Positions 8,917 to 16,828 of a stretch of 64,000 bases of DNA are shown here, piece by piece. Source of the stretch: Gemmatimonadales bacterium (GTDB lineage: Bacteria; Gemmatimonadota; Gemmatimonadetes; Gemmatimonadales; GWC2-71-9); contig JAHBVU010000004.1 of NCBI GenBank assembly GCA_019637315.1, positions 186,001-250,000 on the forward strand. The letters run 5' to 3'. Position numbers and translations under genes: made by a program. The notes beneath the pieces were generated by a model. It was not told where the DNA came from, did not search any database, and saw only the letters and a program-made list of their open reading frames with translations. Position 1 is the stretch's first letter; each line of letters starts with the position of its first letter.

Positions 8917-8945
8917 AACATAACCGGCTTATGATCGTTAAGCAA
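8917..8945 (-). promoter_or_regulatory. Leaderless promoter with operator-like palindrome for the AbiEii-type pair
   Basis: Reading the minus strand, TTGCTT (8945-8940), a 17-bp spacer, TATGTT (8922-8917) and then 6 nt lead to the ATG at 8910. The interrupted palindrome CATAA-N5-TTATG (8919-8933) covers part of the -10 and spacer, where a repressor would act. The region 8911-9073 is clearly AT-richer than its surroundings. Confidence 0.5.
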
Positions 8946-9073
8946 TGTAAATCAAAGAGTTGTGTGATAAGGCGTGCCACAAACAAGACTAAAATTGGCC
9001 TCACGCCAGCTTCGGTCACGGACACCACCCACCCCTTGCGCCTCCACCGCGCCGGTGCGACCCTCAACGTTCC

Positions 9074-9943
9074 ATGGATTTCGATTTCCTCAACGCCGAA
9101 CTCGCTCGGATTGCGACCCGCTACAATGCGACCCCGCAGCCCGAGCTGCTGGGACTGTCGCCCGATCAGGTCGAAGCCCTCTTCGTTGGCGACTGGCGCA
9201 CCATCGGCGCGGTCCGCCTTGCTGCGGGTCTCAACCGCGAACAAGTCAGCCGAGGCTGGTTCTTTCCGGCGGCTCTCGAACTGCTGCGGCTCGTGTCCGA
9301 GCACCGGATCGCGCCCGTCACCGCCACCGGTAACCTGAGTCGGAAGTTCGTGGCGGAAGCGCTCGAGCGACTGACCTTTCCGCCTGGTGAGCTGGAAGCG
9401 ATGCGCCAGTTCAACAAGGTGATCAACGAGCCGGACGCCTGGCACTTGCTGCGCCTTCGCGAAACTCTGGTCGATGCCGGCTGGCTGCGTCGCCGCAAGG
9501 GCTTCCTCGTAAGCTCCGCAGGCCGAGCCGCGCTGGCGGCTGCGGCATCGGAACCGGGGCCTTCGTTCCGGTGGCTCTTCCTCGCGGCCGTCGGCATCAC
9601 GGGGCGTTTTCTGGAGGGTGAGGGGATCCCGTTCCAGACCGGCGTGGGCCCGGCGCTCTACCTGCTCCGTCGCGAGGCGCGCGAGTGGGCCGAAGGATCA
9701 TACCTCAGTCATTGCCTGCTGATTCCGTCGCTCTTCCGGGACTGCCCACCTGCGCAGCTCACGTGGATGGCCTACGACTTTGTCCTGCACCCTGCCACCG
9801 ACTTCGGGCTGCTCGAGAAGCAGCCGGGTCCGACCCTGCTCGAGCCGACGCTGTATCGCGTCACGCCGCTGTTTGGAGAGTTCGTCTCGTTCCGGTTTCC
9901 CAACGATCGGGGCAGGATGTGGCAGCAGGCCAGGAGCAACTGA
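9074..9943 (+). CDS. Hypothetical soluble protein, 289 aa
   Basis: No signal peptide or membrane segment is visible. The sequence is mixed alpha/beta. A winged-helix-like part lies around residues 85-155 (FNKVINEPDAWHLLRLRETL followed by GWLRRRKGFLVSSAGR), the middle is hydrophobic, and the C-terminus ends FRFPNDRGRMW. I do not recognise a family; the N-terminal region vaguely recalls plasmid ORF-3-like proteins but not enough to name one. Its stop codon overlaps the region where the downstream kinase must start, so the two are probably co-transcribed. It begins at ATG 9074 and is divergent from the AbiEii-type pair. Confidence 0.7.
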   Translation: MDFDFLNAELARIATRYNATPQPELLGLSPDQVEALFVGDWRTIGAVRLAAGLNREQVSRGWFFPAALELLRLVSEHRIAPVTATGNLSRKFVAEALERLTFPPGELEAMRQFNKVINEPDAWHLLRLRETLVDAGWLRRRKGFLVSSAGRAALAAAASEPGPSFRWLFLAAVGITGRFLEGEGIPFQTGVGPALYLLRREAREWAEGSYLSHCLLIPSLFRDCPPAQLTWMAYDFVLHPATDFGLLEKQPGPTLLEPTLYRVTPLFGEFVSFRFPNDRGRMWQQARSN

Positions 9944-11091
9944 CCAGCCCCTCCATCGAAGGGTACCGGATCGTCCGCCTGATCGGGTCGGGCGGCATGG
10001 GCTTGGTCTACGAAGCAGTTCACGAGGGCGACGGGTTCCAGCACCGCGTCGCGCTAAAGCTGATCCGCCATGGGATGGATTCCGACCGTGCCCTGCGGCG
10101 CTTTCGTCAGGAACGGCAGATCCTCGCCCGGCTCCAGCACCCCAACATCGCCACGCTGCTCGACGGCGGCATCACCGGCGACGGACGGCCGTATCTCGTA
10201 ATCGAGTACGTCGACGGGACACCGTTGCTCAGCTATTGCGACTCCCGCCGTCTCGGCCTTCGGGAACGAATCGACCTGCTCCTCCAGATCGCGAGCGCGG
10301 TCGGAACCGCCCACCAGAACCTGATCGTGCATCGCGATCTCAAGCCGGCCAACGTCCTAGTCACCCCGGCGGGGGAAACCAAGCTGCTCGATTTCGGGAT
10401 CGCCACGCTGCTGCGCGACAGCGGTGACAGCGGCCCGGCCACGGATGTCGGCGCCCGAGCCTATACCCCGGAGTACGCCAGCCCCGAGCTGATCCGCGGC
10501 GACCCCGTCACCGTGGCCGCCGACGTCTACGCCTTGGGCGTGACTGCCTGCGAGTTGCTGGCCGGCGCGCGTCCCTTCGGGCGCGGCGAACTCAGCGTGA
10601 CGGCCTTCGAGCAGACCGTCCTGAACGGCGAGCCACCCCGACCGAGCAGCCTGGTGAACGAGACTGCCGCCCGCAACCGTCGCGAGTCCCTGACGAGCCT
10701 GCAACGGGCCCTCCGCGGCGAGCTCGACAACATCATGCTGATGGCGCTGCGCAAGGACGTCGACCGGCGCTATCCCTCGGTCGAGGCCCTGGCCGACGAC
10801 CTCCGCCGCCACCTGGGCGGACAACCGGTCACCGCGCAGCCGGACCGGCTGGCCTACCGGGCCCGTAAGTTCGTCGCCCGGAACCGCGCGGTCGTCGGTC
10901 TCTCGGCGCTGGTCGCCGCGCTGCTGATCGGCGGTATCGCCGTTGCGACCGATCAGGCCCGCCGCGCCGAGGCCGCTGCCGGCGCCGCCGAGCGGGAGCG
11001 GAGCCGCGCCGAGGCCGTCAGCAGCTTCCTCGTCGAGATGTTCGCAGCGCCGGACTCGGGGCCGTCGGGTCGCCCCGTCACCGTCGTGTAA
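9919..11091 (+). pseudogene. Ser/Thr protein kinase part of a kinase-TPR gene interrupted by an in-frame TAA
   Basis: The kinase domain is complete: glycine loop GSGGMG near residue 25, the VAIK-type lysine in VALKLI, catalytic HRDLKPAN near 138, DFG near 159 (LLDFGIA) and ASPELIRGD. A transmembrane helix (VVGLSALVAALLIGGIAVAT) lies near 320-345, followed by an Arg/Glu/Ala-rich helix. The frame then meets TAA at 11089-11091, just before the TPR region that continues in the same frame to 12222. Possible starts are GTG 9919 or CTG 9940 (AGGAG 3 nt upstream, overlapping the previous stop). The truncated product would be a membrane-anchored kinase without its TPR sensor. Confidence 0.8.
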
Positions 11092-12222
11092 ACGCTCGAC
11101 GGCGCCGCGGAGCAGGCCGGACCGCGGCTCGCGAGTCAGCCAGAGCTCGAACGCGCGGTCCGGGCTACCCTGGGCCACAGCTTCCTGAGCCTGGGCAAGT
11201 ACGACGACGCGAGACGGGAGTTCACCCGCGCTGCCGAGCTCGCCACGGCGCTGGGCGGGCGCACCAGCGACGACGCGCTGGCTGCGCGCAACAACATCGG
11301 CACGGTGCTGCAGCAGGCCGGCGACTGGCGCGGCGCCGACAGCGTCTGGCGCGGCATCGTGGCCGATCTCGCCGGGCAGCACCGGCGTGACAGTCTCTAC
11401 GCGACGATTCTCGGCAATCTCGGCACGGCGGAATCGCAGCTCGGCCTCCTCCGCGAAGGCGAGGAGCGCCAACGCGCCGGCGTGGCCATCTGGCGGAGCA
11501 TTCCCGGCGACCACAGTCTCTCTCTCGTGCACGCGCTCAACAACCTGGGCGTCAGCCTCGGCCGTCAGCAGCGCTGGGCAGCGGCGGAGTCGCTCCACCG
11601 CGAAGCGTACGGCATCGCGCGCGCACGCCTGGGTCGCGGGCATGCCGTTACGGTAGCCGCGCTCAACGGACTCGCCGGCGCGCTCGATCTTCAGGATCGC
11701 CTGGCCGAGGCCGACACGGCGTATCGCGAGGTGCTCGAGATCCGCCGCGAGCTGCTCGGCTCCGAGCATCCCGAGTATCTCTTTACGCTCTTCAACTACG
11801 CGGCCTTCCTGCTGGTGCAGGATCGCTGTGTCGAGGCCGTCACGCACGCGCGCGAGGTGTTGGAGCACCGCGGCACCACCCTCGCCGAGAGCCATCCGGG
11901 AGTCGCCAGCAGTCGGCAAACGGTCGGGCGCTGCCTCGATCGCCTACCCGGCGGCGACCGGGATGAGGCGGGCCGGGCTCTCCTGGAAAGCCTGCAGCTC
12001 CGCCGTAAGTATCTCCCCCCGACGCACTGGCTGGTTCGCGTCTCCGAAAGCGTCTACGGCGAGCATCTCGGCCTCGTCGGACGGTTCCGGGAGGCCGAGC
12101 CACTCCTCGTCGGTGCGCACCGGGGGCTGGTCGACCAATTCGGCGCCGATGCGCCGCGCGCACGCGAGGCCGCGGCCAGACTGGCCGCGTTACGTCAGCA
12201 AGCCGCGGTGGCGCGGCGTTAG
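11092..12222 (+). pseudogene. TPR region of the same kinase gene, downstream of the in-frame stop
   Basis: The codons after the TAA at 11089-11091 continue in the same frame without any break for 376 codons. They encode TPR-type helix pairs (LGHSFLSLGKYDDARREFTR, HALNNLGVSLGRQQRW, LNGLAGALDLQDRLAEAD). This is the usual extracytoplasmic tail of Gemmatimonadota and Acidobacteria kinases of the PknB-TPR type. Internal starts such as GTG 11305 exist but lack a clear ribosome site. A single-base change (for example TAA from CAA, GAA or AAA) would restore a protein of about 767 residues. The alternatives are a true nonsense mutation, readthrough or a sequencing error. The last 4 bp overlap the convergent LuxR-type gene. 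Confidence 0.8.
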
Positions 12223-12887
12223 GTGGGGCGCGAGCTGCGGTCGAGATCGTCGCCGTGGCGGTTCAGCACCGAGCCGGGAATCCTGCCCAGCGCTTTGGCC
12301 ACGTCCTGGCGCCGGTGCACGTCGAGCTTCCGCAGCACCCGTTCGCAGAATCGGCGCGCCGTGTTCGGCTTGATGCGGAGGTCGGCGGCAATCTCCGAGT
12401 AGGTCAGCCGGTCGGCCATCAGCAGCGCCACCTGCGCTTCCCGTCGGGTCAGGCCGGCGTGATCGCAGATCTCGTCGATCCGGACCTGCATCAGGCTGGC
12501 AATCATCTCGCCGCGATTCCAGCGATCGAGGCCGCTCACGATCCGCTCGTCGGCAATCTCGAACACGCTGAGGCCGGCAAAGTCGACCGGCTTGCGGGAC
12601 GGCGGGATCCCCAGGCCGGGGCCCAGGTGGGTACCGCGTGCGCGCCAACTGACGATCGATCGGGTACCGTCGGTGGTCACAAACAGGACTTCGGCCCTGA
12701 GGTCGGGAACCGCGCTGAGAAAGGCCCGGTGATAGTCCTTGAAGGCGTCACGCGTGAGCGGCTGGTCCATACCCTCGACCTTCGTCAAACATGAGGGCGC
12801 CATCAGCTCGTCGATCGCATCCCCGCGTCGACGATTCCAGACCTCCTCGAACCAGCGCGTCAGGAAGACCGCGGGGTCGGTGCTCAT
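12219..12887 (-). CDS. SnoaL-like domain fused to a LuxR-type HTH regulator
   Basis: The protein is 222 aa. Residues about 1-130 form a SnoaL/ester-cyclase-type NTF2 fold (FLTRWFEEVWNRRRGDAIDE, FKDYHRAFLSAVPDLRAEV, VDFAGLSVFEIADERIV). Residues about 140-205 are a GerE/LuxR helix-turn-helix: GLTRREAQVALLMADRLTYSEIAADLRI, then a recognition helix with KPNTARRFCERVLRKLDVHRRQ. SnoaL-like pockets bind small hydrophobic ligands, so a one-component ligand-responsive regulator is the simplest reading. No receiver domain is present. The gene is convergent with the kinase-TPR gene, and the two 3' ends overlap by 4 bp. Confidence 0.85.
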   Translation of the reverse strand: MSTDPAVFLTRWFEEVWNRRRGDAIDELMAPSCLTKVEGMDQPLTRDAFKDYHRAFLSAVPDLRAEVLFVTTDGTRSIVSWRARGTHLGPGLGIPPSRKPVDFAGLSVFEIADERIVSGLDRWNRGEMIASLMQVRIDEICDHAGLTRREAQVALLMADRLTYSEIAADLRIKPNTARRFCERVLRKLDVHRRQDVAKALGRIPGSVLNRHGDDLDRSSRPT

Positions 12888-13132
12888 CAGCGCCTCGGGG
12901 GTGGGCTGACGTCCGTTTGGAACCGTGATCAGGGTTGGCCAAGCCGCCCGATACCCCGGGCGCCTCTAAATTGTGAAGCGCGATGTGGTGACGCGCAAGA
13001 CGGTTACCGATCACCCCCGGTTAACATCCCCCCCTTCGGGAGCGAGCTGCATGCGCGTAGTGCAGCCTGCACCATGCGGCCGCGCGGGGGGCGTCGTAGC
13101 GTATCGACTCCTTCGGCCCCGCAGGTCGCCCC

Positions 13133-15355
13133 ATGTTGGCTGCCCCTTCCCTCCGTGCGCTCGGATTGACTCGGCCCCTGTTCCTCATGACCGCCCTGCT
13201 TGGCGCCGGGTGCGGGGTGGATGACCCTGTCGTCGCCCCGGTATCGGATCAGGCCGCCCCGGAGTTCCTCGTCGCGCCGAGTCGGGGAATGGAGCGCCCG
13301 GGCTTCGCGTTCCTGGCACCGGTCGGGTACTGGGTGCCGCGGCCTCCGGGCGGCGATTTCGACGGGTCGCTGCTGCCCCAGCTTCGGGTCGAGGTCTGCG
13401 AGTGGACCGGCAGCGCCTGTCGCCTGCCGTTACACAAGCAGTTCTCCGCAGGTAATGGCCTGACCGTGGTCGATGCGGAGTACCGCAACCTGTACCGGGC
13501 GGTCTGGCAGGTTCCCGGCAAGTTGTCGGACCTGGGCAAGGTCTATCGCATCCGGGCCCTCGTCGGTGCGACCGAGCTGGGGTACGCCGATGTCACGATT
13601 GTCCGGTGGCTGTCGCTGTTGACCGACGGCGTGCCATTCTCCGGCAGCGGTAAGGTACCGCTTGGTGCGCCGGTCCCGATTCGTTTCTTCGTGGCGCGCG
13701 GCGCGATCGGAACCGTCGGGTCGAGCGGCGGGCAAGTCGAACTCGCAGCGGGGCAGGTGCGCATCGACGTCCCGGCCGGAGCGTTGGGCACGACCACCAC
13801 GATCACCGCGGTGCCGGCAACGGGCCTGCCCGCAACCCCCGCCATCGTACCGGGAACCGCCTGGGACTTCGGACCCGACGGTCAGACCTTTGCGCAGCCG
13901 GTAACGATGACGCTCCGGTATGATCCCGCGCAGCTGCCCCCAGGCACGGTGGAGAGCGACCTCCGAATCCACAAGTTCGTCAATGGGAGCTACCAACAGC
14001 AGAATGCCGGCCTGGTCGACCTCGTGAACCGGACGGTGTCCGCACAGGTCAGCAGTTTCAGCGTGTTCGTCATCCTGCCGCGCGTGCCCGGGCGGGAGCA
14101 GGATCTGACGGGTCCGATCGTTACGGGTGTCGAGGTCTTCGATCCGGCCAGCGGGCAGTGGACCTCGTCGGCCGCCTTCGATGTCAACGCCGGCCCTGCA
14201 CCGTTCCAGATGCGAATTGCTGCGCAGGACGACATCGGCGGCGTTCGAACCGTCAGCGTCAGCGTGCGGTCACCGTCCGGGACGAGGAGTCTCTTCTGCT
14301 CAGCCACCGGAGTCCCGGCGAGCGGCAGCGACACGCAGGGCACCTGGGTCTGCCCTGCCTCCTTCATTCGCTACACGGAGCCGGGAGCCTGGCGAGCGGT
14401 CGGCGTTTCGGCGGTCGACATGGTCGGCAACGGCACGTCCTACTCCCTGAACCAGGGCACAGGACAGGTCTGCAGGACCTCCGCCCCGACCGATTGCCTG
14501 TCCGGCTTGCCCGTCCTGACGGTGGCGTCGGATCCCTGGGACAATAGCCCACCGGTCGTGACGAGCGCCCTGACGGTCAGTCTCGAGAGTCCTCGCGCCT
14601 TTGCCCAGAGTATTTCCGTCAGTGCCTCGACCGCGAGCCAGACCGTTATACTCGCGGTTCCGTTCACCGACGACCTGGCCGGGATCAGTCCAACCGTCAA
14701 CGCACGGTTCCAGTCGGCGGCGGGTGGCTCGCTGTTCATTGCCAACTGTCCTATCGTCGGGACCCCGCTTGCCGGCACGCTCGAGTGTCGCGTCACGGTT
14801 CCCCAGAACGCGGCGCCCGGAACCTATCGGCTCGCAGGCCTGACTCTCCGCGACAGGGCGGCCAACGACATCGGATTCGTGCCACAGCCGGATGGCCGCC
14901 TCTGTACTACCGGTGCAACCGTCTGCCTGGCAGGCCCGCTACCTGAAATCGTCGTGACGGGGTCTGGCGATAGCAACGCACCCCTGCTCAACAGCTTCGA
15001 GATCGTGGCAACCGGCTCCACCGTAACCACGAGCTTCCGATTCATCGACGACATCAGCGGTGTCCGTAGCGTCTCCGTTCTCTACCAGAGCACAGCGGCA
15101 CCGCAGCAGATCCAGGGCTGTGCCCTCAATCTGACGACACCGGTACTCGACCTCGCATCGGAATGCACCATCACCTTCAACGCAGCCGCCGCCGGCGGCC
15201 AATGGCTTCTGGTCTGGCTCGACGTCAGTGACGCCGTGCTCAACCAGCGGCGCTACACCCGCCGGGCCGCGGATGGCTTCCTGTGTTACGTCGATTCGGT
15301 ATCACAGACGCAGATCTGCGAGGATTACGGCGATACAGACTTGATGCTGCCCTAG
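13133..15355 (+). CDS. Large surface lipoprotein with ZU5-like and Ig-like domains
   Basis: This is a 740-aa product with a type II signal peptide and lipobox LGAGC near residue 26. A ZU5-like segment sits around residues 195-310: it starts GTVGSSGGQVELAAG, has VDVPAGAL-type text, and closes with SSFSVFVIL. Three or more Ig-like repeats of about 120 residues follow. Each carries DDIGGVRTVSV, DDLAGISPTV or DDISGVRSVSV and regularly spaced cysteines (CSATG...WVCPASF; CPIVG...LECRV; CALNL...SECTI), probably disulfides. It is likely surface-exposed. No catalytic motif is visible and the role is unknown. The 245-bp region upstream (12888-13132) holds no gene that I can see. Confidence 0.82.
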   Translation: MLAAPSLRALGLTRPLFLMTALLGAGCGVDDPVVAPVSDQAAPEFLVAPSRGMERPGFAFLAPVGYWVPRPPGGDFDGSLLPQLRVEVCEWTGSACRLPLHKQFSAGNGLTVVDAEYRNLYRAVWQVPGKLSDLGKVYRIRALVGATELGYADVTIVRWLSLLTDGVPFSGSGKVPLGAPVPIRFFVARGAIGTVGSSGGQVELAAGQVRIDVPAGALGTTTTITAVPATGLPATPAIVPGTAWDFGPDGQTFAQPVTMTLRYDPAQLPPGTVESDLRIHKFVNGSYQQQNAGLVDLVNRTVSAQVSSFSVFVILPRVPGREQDLTGPIVTGVEVFDPASGQWTSSAAFDVNAGPAPFQMRIAAQDDIGGVRTVSVSVRSPSGTRSLFCSATGVPASGSDTQGTWVCPASFIRYTEPGAWRAVGVSAVDMVGNGTSYSLNQGTGQVCRTSAPTDCLSGLPVLTVASDPWDNSPPVVTSALTVSLESPRAFAQSISVSASTASQTVILAVPFTDDLAGISPTVNARFQSAAGGSLFIANCPIVGTPLAGTLECRVTVPQNAAPGTYRLAGLTLRDRAANDIGFVPQPDGRLCTTGATVCLAGPLPEIVVTGSGDSNAPLLNSFEIVATGSTVTTSFRFIDDISGVRSVSVLYQSTAAPQQIQGCALNLTTPVLDLASECTITFNAAAAGGQWLLVWLDVSDAVLNQRRYTRRAADGFLCYVDSVSQTQICEDYGDTDLMLP

Positions 15356-15464
15356 GGGCGGATCGCGCCGGCACCGGTCGGAGGGTGCTCGAGTCGTTGC
15401 GGATGGTTTTTGGCGCCACTAGGCTTCCCGGCCCGTTCAACGTTCAGCCGTGAGCCTGGTGACC

Positions 15465-16757
15465 ATGACCGTCCCGACCCCTTCGAGCACCCCGGCCGCC
15501 GCCGCCCGACCCTTGCGCGTGGCCATTCTGGGCTTCGGGACCGTCGGTTCGTCGGTCGCCCGGATTCTGGTCGAGCGCCCCGACCTGGCCGATCGGCTCC
15601 AGCTGACCCACGTCTACAACCGCGGGATCGACCGGAAACGAGTCGACTGGCTTCCGTCCGTGGTCTGGACCGAGGATCTCGACGCGATCTTTGCCGCCCA
15701 GCCCGACGTCATCGTCGAGCTGGCCGGCGGCATCGACCCCGCCGGCTCCTGGGTTCGCCGCGGGCTCGGCCAGGGCGCCTCGGTCGTTACCGCCAACAAG
15801 CTCCTGGTTGCCGCGCACGGGCCGGAACTGCTCCACCTGGCCGTTGCCAACGGTGCGCAGCTTCGTTTCGAAGCTGCGGTGGGCGGCGGCATTCCGCTGA
15901 TCCACGGCATCAAAGAGGGCCTCGCCGGCGACCGGCTCTCCCGGGTCACCGGCATCCTCAACGGCACCTGCAACTACATCCTGAGCCGAATGGCCGCCAC
16001 CGGCGAGCCGATGGACACCGTCCTCGTCGATGCGCGGCGGCTGGGCTACGCCGAGGCAGATCCGAGCGCTGATCTCGACGGCCTCGATGCGGGCGCCAAG
16101 ATCGTGGTACTCGCCGGCATCGCTTTTCACCGCCATCTCGCGCTCGACGCCGTGCCTCGGCGCTCGATCCGCCCGATCAGCAGCGACGACTTTCGCTACG
16201 CGGCACGACTGGGCTGCACCATCCGCCAGCTGGCGTCAGTCGAGGCGGCCAGCCCCGACACGTTCCACGCCTTCGTCGGCCCGGCGCTCGTCCCGGCCAA
16301 CTCGAGCCTGGGCCGCAACGAGGGCGCCGACAACTTCGTCACGGTGACCGGACAGTTCCTCGGTGTGAGCAGCTTCAGCGGACCTGGCGCCGGCGGCTCG
16401 GCGACCGCGGTGGCTGTCGTCTCCGATCTTCTCTCGCTTGCCGCGCGGCCCGGCCGCGACGTGCGCGAGGAGTGGCAGCCGGCGGCGCTCGTGCCGCCGC
16501 CGCTCCGGCCCTACTACGTCCGGTTCGTGGTGCGTGACCGGCCCGGCATCATCACGACGATCGCCGCCGCCTTCGAGCGCCACGGCATCGACATCGATGC
16601 GGTGCTCCAGGAGCCGGGCTACCCGAAGGATGCCCTGCCGTTCGTGATCACGGTCGAGCCCTGCGAGCAGGCCGCCCTCGAGGCCGCGCTGGCCGATACT
16701 GCCGGGGCCGATTTCCTGGCAGCGGTTCCCCTGGCGCTGCCGATCCTCCTCGCCTGA
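15465..16757 (+). CDS. hom: Homoserine dehydrogenase
   Basis: The protein has about 430 residues from ATG 15465 (GTG 15450 is also possible). The NAD(P)-binding motif GFGTVGSSVA is near the start. The catalytic core contains VVTANKLLVAAHG, FEAAVGGGIPLI, GILNGTCNYILSRM and EADPSADLDGLDAGAKIVVLA, which are the family signatures. The C-terminal about 85 residues are an ACT domain (RPYYVRFVVRDRPGIITTI), the usual site of threonine feedback inhibition. It reduces aspartate semialdehyde to homoserine in the threonine/methionine branch. No thr genes adjoin it. It ends at a 9-bp GC hairpin that overlaps its stop codon. Confidence 0.95.
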   Translation: MTVPTPSSTPAAAARPLRVAILGFGTVGSSVARILVERPDLADRLQLTHVYNRGIDRKRVDWLPSVVWTEDLDAIFAAQPDVIVELAGGIDPAGSWVRRGLGQGASVVTANKLLVAAHGPELLHLAVANGAQLRFEAAVGGGIPLIHGIKEGLAGDRLSRVTGILNGTCNYILSRMAATGEPMDTVLVDARRLGYAEADPSADLDGLDAGAKIVVLAGIAFHRHLALDAVPRRSIRPISSDDFRYAARLGCTIRQLASVEAASPDTFHAFVGPALVPANSSLGRNEGADNFVTVTGQFLGVSSFSGPGAGGSATAVAVVSDLLSLAARPGRDVREEWQPAALVPPPLRPYYVRFVVRDRPGIITTIAAAFERHGIDIDAVLQEPGYPKDALPFVITVEPCEQAALEAALADTAGADFLAAVPLALPILLA

Positions 16758-16777
16758 CGGCGCCGGTCCCGTCAGGC
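16752..16777 (+). terminator. Hairpin terminator after hom
   Basis: GCCTGACGG (16752-16760) pairs perfectly with CCGTCAGGC (16769-16777) across an 8-nt loop, followed by TCCTCTC. The stem overlaps the hom stop codon. Confidence 0.55.
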
Positions 16778-16828
16778 TCCTCTCATGACTGCCGTTGCCT
16801 TGCAGTCTCGCACCGGTTCTATGCCTGG

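Noticed and set aside
10357-11919. 520-codon minus-strand open frame spanning the kinase stop codon
   Set aside because: The kinase and TPR motifs are on the plus strand on both sides of the TAA. The minus frame shows only shadow composition.
11305-12222. Independent TPR gene starting at GTG 11305
   Set aside because: No ribosome site, and TPR-like sequence continues upstream in the same frame to the TAA, so it is the tail of the kinase gene.
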